NCBI RefSeq assembly: GCF_008710095.1 | Contig: NZ_VYKJ01000006.1 | Coordinates: 186,001 to 250,000 of the forward strand | DNA from: Affinibrenneria salicis | GTDB taxonomy: Bacteria; Pseudomonadota; Gammaproteobacteria; Enterobacterales; Enterobacteriaceae | Length of the DNA: 64,000 bases | Direction of reading: 5' to 3' | Shown: in pieces, positions 8,656 to 16,365 of the stretch | How positions within the stretch are numbered: the first letter of the stretch is position 1 | Layout: every line of letters starts with the position of its first letter | Made by a program: the position numbers and the translations under genes | The notes under the pieces: generated by a model | The model's database searches: none | The model's input: only the letters and a program-made list of their open reading frames with translations | Told to the model about the DNA's origin: nothing

Positions 8656-9264
8656 ATGCCTCATTCAGTTCATGGCGACCAGTCAGAGAGTAGCAGGAAA
8701 AGCGACGTTGCCGAAGATTTTAACGTGGGGATACGTTTGCGCGCGCTGCGTAAGGCCAAAGGGATGCGCATTGAAGAAGTCGCGCAGCAGGTCGGCGTCA
8801 GTAAATCGTTTATCAGCCGGCTGGAGCGCAATGTGACGCAGGCGTCGATCGCCACGCTGCTGCGCGTATGCGAGGTCGTGGGCATTACGCCGTCAAAACT
8901 GTTTGATCCGCCGTCGACCAACTTTGTCCGCGCCGGCCAGGGCACGCCGATCAGCCTCGGCGGCGAGAACATGCGCGAGTACCTGATTAGCGGCGCCGGC
9001 AACGAAGAGATGATGGTGCTGTTTTCGGAGATCGATCCCGCAGGGGGCTCCGGCACGGAGCCTTATACCCTGAAGGCCGCTCAGGACATGGTGCATGTTC
9101 TGAGCGGCAGCCTCGAAGTGGTGATTGAAGAGCAGCGTTATGTGTTGAGCAAGGGCGACACGCTGACCTTTAAACCGTCGTTGCCCCATACGTGGCGCAA
9201 TACTTCGGCTACGGAGGTGTGCACCGCCATTTGGGTCATTGTGCCGCCGCCGATGGGCGCCTGA
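8656..9264 (+). CDS. XRE-family regulator with cupin domain
   Basis: 202 residues: a variable N-terminus, a helix-turn-helix at about 23-77 (LRALRKAKGMRIEEVAQQVGVSKSFISRLER split over the recognition helix) and a small cupin at about 120-195 (EPYTLKAAQDMVHVLSGSLEVV ... FKPSLPHTWRN). Proteins of this PuuR/SutR-like class sense small amines or amino-acid derivatives through the cupin. GAGGG upstream supports the ATG at 8656. It lies directly before and in line with the ABC importer and ureohydrolase genes, which it probably represses. Confidence 0.85.
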   Translation: MPHSVHGDQSESSRKSDVAEDFNVGIRLRALRKAKGMRIEEVAQQVGVSKSFISRLERNVTQASIATLLRVCEVVGITPSKLFDPPSTNFVRAGQGTPISLGGENMREYLISGAGNEEMMVLFSEIDPAGGSGTEPYTLKAAQDMVHVLSGSLEVVIEEQRYVLSKGDTLTFKPSLPHTWRNTSATEVCTAIWVIVPPPMGA

Positions 9265-9301
9265 TCGCGCGCGGCGCCAGACGACATATCAGTGATAAGC
9301 G

Positions 9302-9319
9302 AACGGGCCGCGGCCCGTT
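9302..9319. promoter_or_regulatory. Perfect 18-bp palindrome before the amino-acid transport genes
   Basis: AACGGGCCG followed by its exact complement lies in the 93-base gap between the regulator and the binding-protein gene, 39 bases before the latter. No T-run follows, so it is not an ordinary terminator. It may be an operator or an mRNA stability hairpin. Confidence 0.4.
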
Positions 9320-9357
9320 GCGAGATGACGTATTAAACGAACCAACCAGAGGATGTA

Positions 9358-10125
9358 ATGATGAAAAAGATGTCAAAAGTGCTGCTGGCTGTCGCTGCTA
9401 TGAGTCTGGCAGGCTCGGTGCTGGCCAACGGGCCGATCACCATCGCCACCGACGCCACCTTCCCGCCGTTTGAGTCGGTGGACGACGCCGGCAAGCTGGT
9501 CGGCTATGACATTGAGCTGGCGGAGGCGGTCTGCAAAGCGGCCGCGCTTGACTGCAACATTATCAATGCCGCGTGGGACGGCATGATCCCCGGCCTGATC
9601 GCCGGCAAGTACGACGCGCTGATCTCGCAGTTGACGGTGACCGACGCGCGCCGCAAAGTCATGGCGTTCAGCGATATCTACGAACGTCCGGTGTTCCGTT
9701 TCGTGGCGCGTAAAGGCGCGATTAGCGATACCTCGCCGCAAGGCATGAAGGGCAAAGTCATTGCGGTGCAAACCGGCACGCCGATGGACGCCTGGGTGTC
9801 GAAAAATTACCGTCAGAGCACCATCAAACGCTACGACGGCGGCAGCGCGCCCTATCTTGACCTCGCCGCCGGCCGCGCCGATGTACATATGAGCTATGAG
9901 GCGCAGATTATTCACAGCTTCCTGAAAAAAGAGAGCGGCAAGGACTACGAGCTGGTCGGGCCGCGTCTGACCGGAAAAGACGCGCCGGAATTCGGCGAAG
10001 GCGTGGCGATCGCCATCAATAAAAAGAATAGCGCCCTGCTGGAGAAAATTAATCAGGGACTGGCCAGCGTGCGCGCCGACGGTCAACTGGACGCGCTGAA
10101 TAAGAAATACTTCTCCGCCGAGTGA
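9358..10125 (+). CDS. Periplasmic polar amino-acid binding protein (family 3)
   Basis: 255 residues with a signal peptide (MMKKMSKVLLAVAAMSLAGSVLA, cleavage expected after ALA near residue 23) and the family-3 binding-protein core: ITIATDATFPPFESVDDAGKLVGYDIE, then the hinge motif GKVIAVQTGTPMDAW. The aspartate/arginine pattern (LTVTDARRKVMAFSD) is that of ligand sites that hold an alpha-amino acid. Similar to lysine/arginine/ornithine binding proteins; with the ureohydrolase downstream, a guanidino compound is a plausible ligand. ATG at 9358 or 9361. Confidence 0.88.
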   Translation: MMKKMSKVLLAVAAMSLAGSVLANGPITIATDATFPPFESVDDAGKLVGYDIELAEAVCKAAALDCNIINAAWDGMIPGLIAGKYDALISQLTVTDARRKVMAFSDIYERPVFRFVARKGAISDTSPQGMKGKVIAVQTGTPMDAWVSKNYRQSTIKRYDGGSAPYLDLAAGRADVHMSYEAQIIHSFLKKESGKDYELVGPRLTGKDAPEFGEGVAIAINKKNSALLEKINQGLASVRADGQLDALNKKYFSAE

Positions 10126-10130
10126 CAGCC

Positions 10131-10820
10131 ATGTCTGGTAACTATTTTTTCATGGTGATCGGCGCGGGTTGGGTGACGCTGCAGCTGGCGCTGGCCGCCC
10201 TGCTGCTGGCGGTGCTGATCGGTCTGCTGTGCGCGCTGGGCAAACAGTCCGGCGTGCGCTGGCTGAACTACATGATCTCGCCTTATACCCTGCTGGCGCG
10301 CGGTATTCCGGATCTGGTGCTGATGCTGCTGGTTTTTTACAGCCTGCCGGCGCTGCTCAATAACGGGATAGCGCTATACGGCGGGGAGTACCGCGTGGAA
10401 TTCAGTCCGTTTACCGCGGGCTTTGTTACCCTGGGCGGTATTTTCGGCGCCTACATGACCGAAACCTTCCGCAACGCGCTGATCAATATTCCGCGCGGAG
10501 AAATCGAAGCCGCGCAGGCGTTCGGTTTCAGCGCCGGCAAGACCTTTCGCCGCATTGTGCTGCCGCAAATGATCCGTCTGGCGCTGCCCGGCTTCACCAA
10601 CAACTGGCTGGTGCTGGTGAAGGCCACCGCGCTGGTTTCCCTGCTGGGGCTGGAGGACATCATGTTTCGCGCCCGCAGCGCGGCGGAATCGACCGGCCAG
10701 CCGTTCACCTTTTATCTGCTGGCCGGCGGCTTTTATCTGACCATCACGCTGCTGTCGGTGCTGGCGCTGCGCCGGCTGAGTCAACGCTATTCGCTGGGCG
10801 TGCGCGAGGTGGAGCTATGA
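10131..10820 (+). CDS. Amino-acid ABC transporter permease (HisQ/GlnP type)
   Basis: About 229 residues with five membrane spans and the EAA loop signature (IPRGEIEAAQAFGFSAGKTFRRIVLPQ). A GTG at 10122 overlapping the upstream stop is also possible; the ATG at 10131 places the start just before the first span. It overlaps the next permease by an ATGA. First of a HisQ/HisM-like pair. Confidence 0.88.
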   Translation: MSGNYFFMVIGAGWVTLQLALAALLLAVLIGLLCALGKQSGVRWLNYMISPYTLLARGIPDLVLMLLVFYSLPALLNNGIALYGGEYRVEFSPFTAGFVTLGGIFGAYMTETFRNALINIPRGEIEAAQAFGFSAGKTFRRIVLPQMIRLALPGFTNNWLVLVKATALVSLLGLEDIMFRARSAAESTGQPFTFYLLAGGFYLTITLLSVLALRRLSQRYSLGVREVEL

Positions 10821-11509
10821 GCTGGGATATCATCGGCGAGAATCTCTGGATGTACGCCGACGGCACAGGGCTGACGCTGCTGCTGACGCTGGTTTCGCTC
10901 GGCATCAGTTTCTTTCTGTCGCTGGGCCTGGCGCTGGCGCTCAACAACGCGCCGCGCGCGGTCCGCGCGCTGATCGAACTGTATACCCTGATTTTTCGCG
11001 GTACGCCGCTGCTGATTCAACTGTTCCTGATCTACTACGGTCTGGCGCAGTTCGAGCTGCTGCGCAGCAGCCTGCTGTGGCCGTGGTTATCCAGTCCGCT
11101 GGTCTGCGTGCTGCTGGCGTTCGTGCTCAACACCACCGCCTATACCACGGTGATCTTCGCCGGCGGACTGCGCCATTTGCCGGCCGGCGAAATCGAGGCG
11201 GCCCGCGCCTACGGCATGTCGTTTCCGGTACGCGTGCGGCGAATTCTGTTGCCCGCCATGCTGACGCGTTCGCTCTCGCTGTACGGCAATGAAACCATCA
11301 TGATGCTGCACGCCACCTCGCTGGCCAGCACCGTCACGCTGATGGAAATCACCGGCGTGGCGCGCAATATCAGCCTGAATTATTACATTCAGTTCGAACC
11401 TTACGTGACGGCCGGTCTGATCTATCTGGCGCTGACGCTGTTGCTGGTGGCGCTGTTTCGCTATGCCGCACGGCGCTGGGGCGGCTATCTGCAGTCGTCG
11501 CGCGGCTAA
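10817..11509 (+). CDS. Amino-acid ABC transporter permease (HisM type)
   Basis: 230 residues, second permease of the pair, with the EAA loop (LPAGEIEAARAYGMSFPVRVRRILLPA) and FRGTPLLIQLFLIYYG in the first half, which is strongly conserved in polar amino-acid permeases. No ATPase gene follows: the next gene is a ureohydrolase. The importer therefore must borrow an ATP-binding subunit from elsewhere. Confidence 0.88.
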   Translation: MSWDIIGENLWMYADGTGLTLLLTLVSLGISFFLSLGLALALNNAPRAVRALIELYTLIFRGTPLLIQLFLIYYGLAQFELLRSSLLWPWLSSPLVCVLLAFVLNTTAYTTVIFAGGLRHLPAGEIEAARAYGMSFPVRVRRILLPAMLTRSLSLYGNETIMMLHATSLASTVTLMEITGVARNISLNYYIQFEPYVTAGLIYLALTLLLVALFRYAARRWGGYLQSSRG

Positions 11510-11532
11510 TATTCTTCTGTATTGAGGCAGGT

Positions 11533-12417
11533 ATGAACAACAAAAGACAGTTTGATTTATGGGGCGTTCCTTTCGATGGCGAATCTTCCCTCGGCTGGCC
11601 GGGGTCGCGCTATGCGCCGGCGCGGGTGCGCGAGTGCGCGCGCTGGATCAACATGCGCATCCAGCAGGGCAAAGTCTATTGCCTGGAAACCGACACTCAG
11701 ATGGAGGTGGGCGAACAACTGCTGGTCGATCGCGGCGATGTGAAAGTCATCCCGAACGATACGCTGAAGACTTTCGATGCCGCTTCGCAGGCGGTGCGGA
11801 CTTCGATTGAAAACGGGCGGGTTCCCGTGGTGATCGGCGGCGACGATAGCCTGCTGTTTCCGGTGGCGCGCGGCGTGCATGATGCGCTGCCCGGCCGCAT
11901 CGGGATTATTCACTTCGACGCTCATCTGGACCTGATGGACGAGAGCGAACTGCAGGGGCGCCACAGCCAGTCGAGCGGCATGCGGCGTTCGCTGGAGCTG
12001 GCGCGCATCGCCCCCGCCGACTGTATCCAGGTGTGCGAGCGTCACTTCAACTTTCCGGCCTCCGGTCAGTTCAAACACGAGCACGATTTAGTGCACCTGT
12101 CTGCGCGCGAAGTGTTGCGTCTGGGGGCGGAGGAGACGGTCGCGCGTATTCTGCAGCGGGTCGCGCAGGCGGATCACCTGTTCCTGTCGTTCGATATCGA
12201 CTCGGTCGATCCGGCCTTCGCGCCGGGCGCCGGCGCGCATGAGCCCGGCGGCATCAGTTCCGATCAGGCGCTGCATATGGTGGAACTGCTGGCGCCGCAC
12301 TGCGCGGCGATGGCGATTACCGAAGTCAATCCGACCAAAGACGTCGGCGACATGACCTCGACGCTGGCCGCCTATCTGGCCTTTACCTTCGCGGTGTACG
12401 GCAGCCAGGTCAAATAG
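11533..12417 (+). CDS. Ureohydrolase (arginase/agmatinase/formiminoglutamase superfamily)
   Basis: 294 residues of the binuclear Mn-dependent ureohydrolase fold, which hydrolyses guanidino compounds to urea or formamide plus an amine. Metal motifs are present: IIHFDAHLDLMDE and LFLSFDIDSVDPAFAPG, and the EPGG loop. The first metal motif, usually GGDHS, reads GGDDS here, so one histidine ligand is replaced by aspartate. Located 23 bases after a permease gene and in the same operon as an amino-acid importer, it probably degrades the imported guanidino compound. The exact substrate is open; arginine, agmatine, guanidinobutyrate and formiminoglutamate all remain possible. Confidence 0.82.
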   Translation: MNNKRQFDLWGVPFDGESSLGWPGSRYAPARVRECARWINMRIQQGKVYCLETDTQMEVGEQLLVDRGDVKVIPNDTLKTFDAASQAVRTSIENGRVPVVIGGDDSLLFPVARGVHDALPGRIGIIHFDAHLDLMDESELQGRHSQSSGMRRSLELARIAPADCIQVCERHFNFPASGQFKHEHDLVHLSAREVLRLGAEETVARILQRVAQADHLFLSFDIDSVDPAFAPGAGAHEPGGISSDQALHMVELLAPHCAAMAITEVNPTKDVGDMTSTLAAYLAFTFAVYGSQVK

Positions 12418-12896
12418 AGGTTGCCGGCAGCGTCGGCGCTAAGGCCGGGATAGCCGGGCTTAGCGCGCCGTGCGGAGCACATCCCCGGGTTCCGCACGGC
12501 GGGCGGCGCGACGGCTCCAGGCCGGAGCCCGGAAAATTTGTCGGCGGCTCAATCCGCTACGCCCCTCGCGGCGCTTTGCCTGATAACGAACGCGTGATGG
12601 ATATCCCCTTGATACGTCAGGCTGTAGGGGCGTCGGTTTTGTGACTCGCTGTTGCAGGGCCGCGGCCAGCGGCGTTCAACGCGCCTCCCGGCCGCGTTGT
12701 CGCTCACCCCGGTCGCATATTGCGATAAGCTGCCGGAGATGAATGAGAGGTATTCTGTTTCTCACCGAAGGTCAGCCGTTGGCTGGACACATTCGTTGCC
12801 GGCGAGTGCGGCGCCGGGTCACCGCCCTGCTGCCGCTCTGATGATTTTGGCTATAGCCCTGGGTTTTCTTCCCGTGACGCTTTTCGCCGGCGTAAA
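12418..12896. other. Intergenic region between ureohydrolase and Lrp genes
   Basis: No gene recognised; a 117-codon frame at 12652-13005 is low complexity in composition, runs antisense into the Lrp gene and has no family. A hairpin with 9-bp arms (CCGTGCGGA/TCCGCACGG, 12468-12499, loop 14) lies 50 bases after the ureohydrolase stop and may end that operon although no T-run follows. The two genes are convergent here. Confidence 0.5.
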
Positions 12897-13316
12897 TCAG
12901 ACTTTGCGCGTGGACAGCAGAATGCTGGTTTCGCTATTGGCTACGCCGGGTATACGCCGGATTCTTCCCAGCAGACTGTCAAATTTACCCAGCGTATCGC
13001 AATGAATTTCCACCAGAATATCCCAACGCCCGTTGGTGGTGTGCAGCGTGGCGATCGCAGGTTCGCCTCTTAAATCCTGAATAATGGCGGCGGCTTTGTT
13101 GCCTTCCACCGCAATGCTCATCCAGGCGCGGATACGATCATCCTGCTGCGGTTTTAGCCGCACGGTGTAACCCGCGATTTCGCCGCTGCTCTCCAGCAGC
13201 CTGATTCTTTTTTGCAGGGTGACGCGCGATACGCCGGTTTTTTTCGCCAGTTCGCTGATCGGCAGGCGAGCGTTGTCGCGCAGCAGAGCGATGATTTTAC
13301 GGTCGATGTCGTTCAT
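12897..13316 (-). CDS. Lrp/AsnC-family regulator
   Basis: About 139 residues from the ATG at 13316 (MNDIDRKIIALLRDNARLPI). The N-terminal winged helix (ISELAKKTGVSRVTLQKRIRLL) is followed by a RAM ligand-binding domain (AIATLHTTNGRWDILVEIHC). A TTG five codons upstream could also start translation but has no better ribosome site. It is divergent from ctlX with a 151-base AT-rich gap, the usual arrangement for an Lrp-type regulator responding to an amino acid, here probably arginine or citrulline-like. Confidence 0.85.
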   Translation of the reverse strand: MNDIDRKIIALLRDNARLPISELAKKTGVSRVTLQKRIRLLESSGEIAGYTVRLKPQQDDRIRAWMSIAVEGNKAAAIIQDLRGEPAIATLHTTNGRWDILVEIHCDTLGKFDSLLGRIRRIPGVANSETSILLSTRKV

Positions 13317-13467
13317 TGGATAATTTGTCAATGAGGTATTATCAAATTGATTAATTATTTTTCATATTGATCAGAGTGTCAACTTATCGCTTTACATCTT
13401 TATTCGTATTCTGGTGGTGCGGCGCAGGCTGGCCAGCGCGGGGATTCATCCGTTATTCAGGGGCGAT

Positions 13468-14388
13468 ATGCAGACAACAGATACGGTATTTATGGTGCGT
13501 CCGGCCTTGTTCGCGCGCAACGCGGAAACGGCGCGCAGCAACGCTTTTCAGCAGGCCGATGTTCGGCTGGATCGTCGGCGGATCCAGACGCAGGCGCAGG
13601 AAGGGTTCGATCGTTATGCGGCGGCGCTGACGGCGGCCGGCGTGCGGGTGTGGGTGTTCGACGATCGGGTGGAAAACGAAACTCCCGATTCGCTGTTTCC
13701 AAATAACTGGATCACGCTGCACGCCGACGGGCGCGTTATTCTGTATCCGATGGAGGCGCTCAACCGGCGGCGTGAGCGTAATCCCGCGCTAATCGCGCAG
13801 CTGGCGCGCCATTTTGCGCTGAAAGAGATTATCGATCTGTCGCATCATGAGCTGGCCGGTCACTATCTTGAAGGCACCGGCTCGCTGGTGTTCGACCACG
13901 TGAACCGTATCGCTTATGTTTGTCGCTCTTCGCGCAGCACGCCGACGGCGATGCGCGATCTGCAGTCGCGCCTGCCTTACCGCGTGATCTGGTTCGACGC
14001 TTACGATCGCCAGGGCAACCGAATCTATCACACCAACGTCATGATGAGCGTGGGCATCAAATACGCCGTGGTCTGCCTGGCGGCGATCGCCGACGGCCGG
14101 CAAAGGCTGGCGCTGGAAGCCGCGCTGCGGGACAGCGGAAAAATCATTATGCCGATTTCGCTGCAGCAGGTTGCGTCGTTTTGCGGCAATATCCTCGAAC
14201 TGAGAGGGCAGGACAATCGTCCGGTGATCGCCCTGTCGGAACAGGCCTGGAGCGCCTTCGATGAACAGCAGCGCGCCATGTTGTCCGATTACGCCGCCAT
14301 TGTCCGCGCGCCGATCGAGATTATCGAACGGCTGGGCGGCGGCGGCGCGCGCTGCATGATTGCGGAAATTTTTTGTCCGCCGCGCTGA
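13468..14388 (+). CDS. ctlX: CtlX-type guanidino-modifying (amidinotransferase-fold) hydrolase
   Basis: 306 residues starting at MQTTDTVFMVRPALFARNAET, the usual CtlX start, at 13468. The protein belongs to the pentein superfamily that includes arginine deiminase and dimethylargininase. FPNNWITLHADGRVILYPM, the TGSLVFD segment and the C-terminal GGGGARCMIAEIF with the probable catalytic cysteine are all present. CtlX is named for citrulline utilisation, but its reaction is not settled to my knowledge. Divergent Lrp regulator upstream; the adjoining ureohydrolase operon points to guanidino-nitrogen catabolism in this region. Confidence 0.82.
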   Translation: MQTTDTVFMVRPALFARNAETARSNAFQQADVRLDRRRIQTQAQEGFDRYAAALTAAGVRVWVFDDRVENETPDSLFPNNWITLHADGRVILYPMEALNRRRERNPALIAQLARHFALKEIIDLSHHELAGHYLEGTGSLVFDHVNRIAYVCRSSRSTPTAMRDLQSRLPYRVIWFDAYDRQGNRIYHTNVMMSVGIKYAVVCLAAIADGRQRLALEAALRDSGKIIMPISLQQVASFCGNILELRGQDNRPVIALSEQAWSAFDEQQRAMLSDYAAIVRAPIEIIERLGGGGARCMIAEIFCPPR

Positions 14389-14414
14389 CGGAGCGGTATC
14401 GTTCTGCCTTATGG

Positions 14415-14510
14415 TGGTGCGTCATTGATCAATTTTGGGGCGGCGCACCAAAGAGGGGATCGATAACGTACTGATGTTAATAAGATAATAATCTGGCATG
14501 GATCTTTCAT
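14415..14510 (+). promoter_or_regulatory. Candidate nitrogen-type promoter region of the amide operon
   Basis: TGGTGCG (14415-14421) and CGCACCA (14444-14450) form a perfect 7-bp inverted repeat 22 bases apart and contain the GGTGC/GCACC halves of NtrC sites. TGGCAT at 14494 followed at the right spacing by TTTCAT resembles a sigma-54 promoter, but the -12 G is replaced by T, so this is tentative. It would start transcription about 14520, giving a leader of roughly 110 bases. Confidence 0.3.
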
Positions 14511-14551
14511 AGCTATTTGCAACAAGCGGGGCGCGGCCCGTAAGTCTTGAT

Positions 14552-14582
14552 ACAGATTGCGTTGTCCAGGTAACGAAGCCTG
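14552..14582 (+). promoter_or_regulatory. Dual-hexaloop ANTAR RNA antiterminator
   Basis: Two small stem-loops in tandem. P1 (14552-14565) is ACAG-AUUGCG-UUGU and P2 (14567-14582) is CAGGU-AACGAA-GCCUG. Both loops have six bases with A at position 1 and G at position 4, the hallmark of RNAs bound by ANTAR proteins such as NasR, AmiR and EutV. The 3' strand of P2 is also the first five bases of the terminator stem at 14578, so forming P2 excludes the terminator. The operon itself encodes an ANTAR protein at 15769. Confidence 0.75.
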
Positions 14583-14612
14583 AATGCCCTTAGGGGCGTT
14601 CAGGCTTTTTTT
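14578..14612 (+). terminator. Intrinsic leader terminator of the amide operon
   Basis: A 12-bp stem GCCTGAATGCCC / GGGCGTTCAGGC with one G-U pair and a 4-base loop, followed by seven T. It lies 20 bases before the first start codon of the operon, so it is a conditional (attenuator) terminator and not the end of ctlX, whose stop is 190 bases upstream. Confidence 0.88.
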
Positions 14613-14632
14613 ATTGATAAAGGATTGGTCTG

Positions 14633-15772
14633 ATGCGTTCGAATATTGATGTCGGCATCTTATTTTCCACCGACGGCACCTACCGCTACATGGCGGAGAG
14701 CGCGCTGGCGGGGACTCAGCACGCGCTGGCGGAAATTAACGCCGATCCGCGCTACGACTTCAGCCTGCGCGCCAGCCACATTAACCCCGGCGGCAGTCTG
14801 AGCAGCTACGGCGAAGGCATGGAACAGCTGACTGGCGCCGGCGTGCGCCATATTTTCGGCACCATTACCTCCGCCAGCCGTAAAGAGATCATTCCCGATC
14901 TGGAACAGCATGACGCGCTGCTGTGGTACGCCAGTCCTTATGAAGGTTTTGAGAGCAGCGAACAGGTGATCTATCTCGGCGGCTGCCCCAATCAGACCCT
15001 GCTGCCGCTGTTGCGCCTGGCGCTGTCCAGCTTCGGCCGCCGCGCTTATCTGGTGGGATCGAATTATGTCTGGGGCTGGGAGAGCAACCGTATCGCCCGC
15101 GAGGCGATCGGCATCGCCGGCGGCGAGGTGCTCGGGGAAAAATACCTGCATCTGGGCCATACTGTAGTGGAAGATCTGGTTAATAACGTTATCGCCAGCG
15201 CACCGGAGTTTGTGCTCAACAACCTGGTAGGGGAATCTTCCTACGCGTTTCTGCGGCGGCTGGATGCCCGCTGCGCGGCGAGCGGTATTGATTTACCGGT
15301 GCTGAGCTGCAACCTCACCGAAGCGGAACTGAGCCAGATTGGCCAGCCGCAGGCGCTGCGCCTGCTGTCCTGCGGACCGTTTTTTGCCGGCGTCGAGCCG
15401 CTGTTTTGCGCTCGTCAGCGGCGTAAATACGGCTGGCGGCATTATTCTCATTATTACACCGGCGCCTGGCTGGCGATGATGCTGTTTGCCGATGCCGTCC
15501 GGCAGGCCGGCAGCGCCGATCCGCAGCGCGTGCGAGAGGCGCTGCACGCCGGCGCGCGGCAAACGCCGCTCGGGCCGTTGCGTATCTCGGCGCAAAATAA
15601 CCATAGCTGGCTGCCCTGTCATATCGCGGAACTGCGCGACGGCGCTTTTCTGTTGCTGCACAGCGAGTCGCAGCCGGTCGCGCCCGATCCCTATTTAACG
15701 GCGACGGATCTACGCGCCGTTTTCGCCCCGGCGGTTAACCCGACGAGGCCAGTATTGAGGATAGTCAAATGA
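14633..15772 (+). CDS. AmiC-like amide-sensing binding protein (cytoplasmic)
   Basis: 379 residues without a signal peptide (MRSNIDVGILFSTDGTYRYMAES), matching AmiC and the related urea/short-amide binding proteins of the type I periplasmic fold. In Pseudomonas AmiC binds acetamide in the cytoplasm and releases the antiterminator AmiR. The sequence ILFSTDGTYRYMAESALAGTQHALAEIN and WYASPYEGFESSEQVIYLGGCPNQ are characteristic. AAAGGA upstream supports the start. The stop overlaps the AmiR-like start (ATGA), so the sensor and antiterminator are made together. Confidence 0.85.
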   Translation: MRSNIDVGILFSTDGTYRYMAESALAGTQHALAEINADPRYDFSLRASHINPGGSLSSYGEGMEQLTGAGVRHIFGTITSASRKEIIPDLEQHDALLWYASPYEGFESSEQVIYLGGCPNQTLLPLLRLALSSFGRRAYLVGSNYVWGWESNRIAREAIGIAGGEVLGEKYLHLGHTVVEDLVNNVIASAPEFVLNNLVGESSYAFLRRLDARCAASGIDLPVLSCNLTEAELSQIGQPQALRLLSCGPFFAGVEPLFCARQRRKYGWRHYSHYYTGAWLAMMLFADAVRQAGSADPQRVREALHAGARQTPLGPLRISAQNNHSWLPCHIAELRDGAFLLLHSESQPVAPDPYLTATDLRAVFAPAVNPTRPVLRIVK

Positions 15773-16365
15773 AAAAACTGTCTCCCCCCGATTTTGAAAC
15801 GCAGCCGTTGCTGCTCGTGGACTGCGAAGCGCGCACCCTTGCGGCGCTGGAAAAAAGCCTGCCGCGCATGGGGGGACGCTGGTTGACGCTCGGCAATGAC
15901 GCCGCATTGCCGACGGAGACGCCGTGCGCGGCGCTGGTGGAGCTGGAATATTTCGCCAGCCCGCAGGCGCTGACGCAGCTGAATGAACGCGGCGTGCCGG
16001 TGATTGCGTTGACCTCGCACGAGGCGCTGTCGCAGATCCAGCGCGCGCTCGATCTGGGCGCCACCGCGCTGCTGCCCAAACCGATCAATCAACGCGCGAT
16101 TTACACCACCCTGATGATGGCGGTCGGCCTGCGTCAGCAGCTCAGCGAGCAGAGCGACGCGCTGGTTCAGCTGCGCGAGCGCGTGGCGCAGATTCCGCTG
16201 GTCAGCCAGGCGGTAGCGATGCTGATGGTGGAACATCAGCTGAACGAGCAGGACGCCTGGGTGCTGCTGCGCAGTGAAGCAATGCGCAACAACCTGCGTA
16301 TTGAACAGGCGGCGGAGAAATGGCTGGCGCGCCGGCAGCGTCAACAGCAGGGAGGACGCCCGTGA
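15769..16365 (+). CDS. AmiR-like ANTAR-domain antiterminator
   Basis: 198 residues: an N-terminal receiver-like domain (about 10-125) that, like AmiR, lacks a clear phosphoacceptor context, a coiled-coil stretch (LRQQLSEQSDALVQLRERV), and a C-terminal ANTAR domain (VSQAVAMLMVEHQLNEQDAW ... LLRSEAMRNNLRIEQAAEKWL). ANTAR domains bind paired hexaloops in leader RNA and prevent termination; exactly such a leader precedes this operon. It overlaps amiC-like upstream and the permease downstream (GTGA). Confidence 0.88.
   Translation: MKKLSPPDFETQPLLLVDCEARTLAALEKSLPRMGGRWLTLGNDAALPTETPCAALVELEYFASPQALTQLNERGVPVIALTSHEALSQIQRALDLGATALLPKPINQRAIYTTLMMAVGLRQQLSEQSDALVQLRERVAQIPLVSQAVAMLMVEHQLNEQDAWVLLRSEAMRNNLRIEQAAEKWLARRQRQQQGGRP

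Noticed and set aside
14494..14510. Firm sigma-54 promoter call
   Set aside because: The -24 element fits but the nearly invariant -12 G is T, so it was kept only as a low-confidence site.
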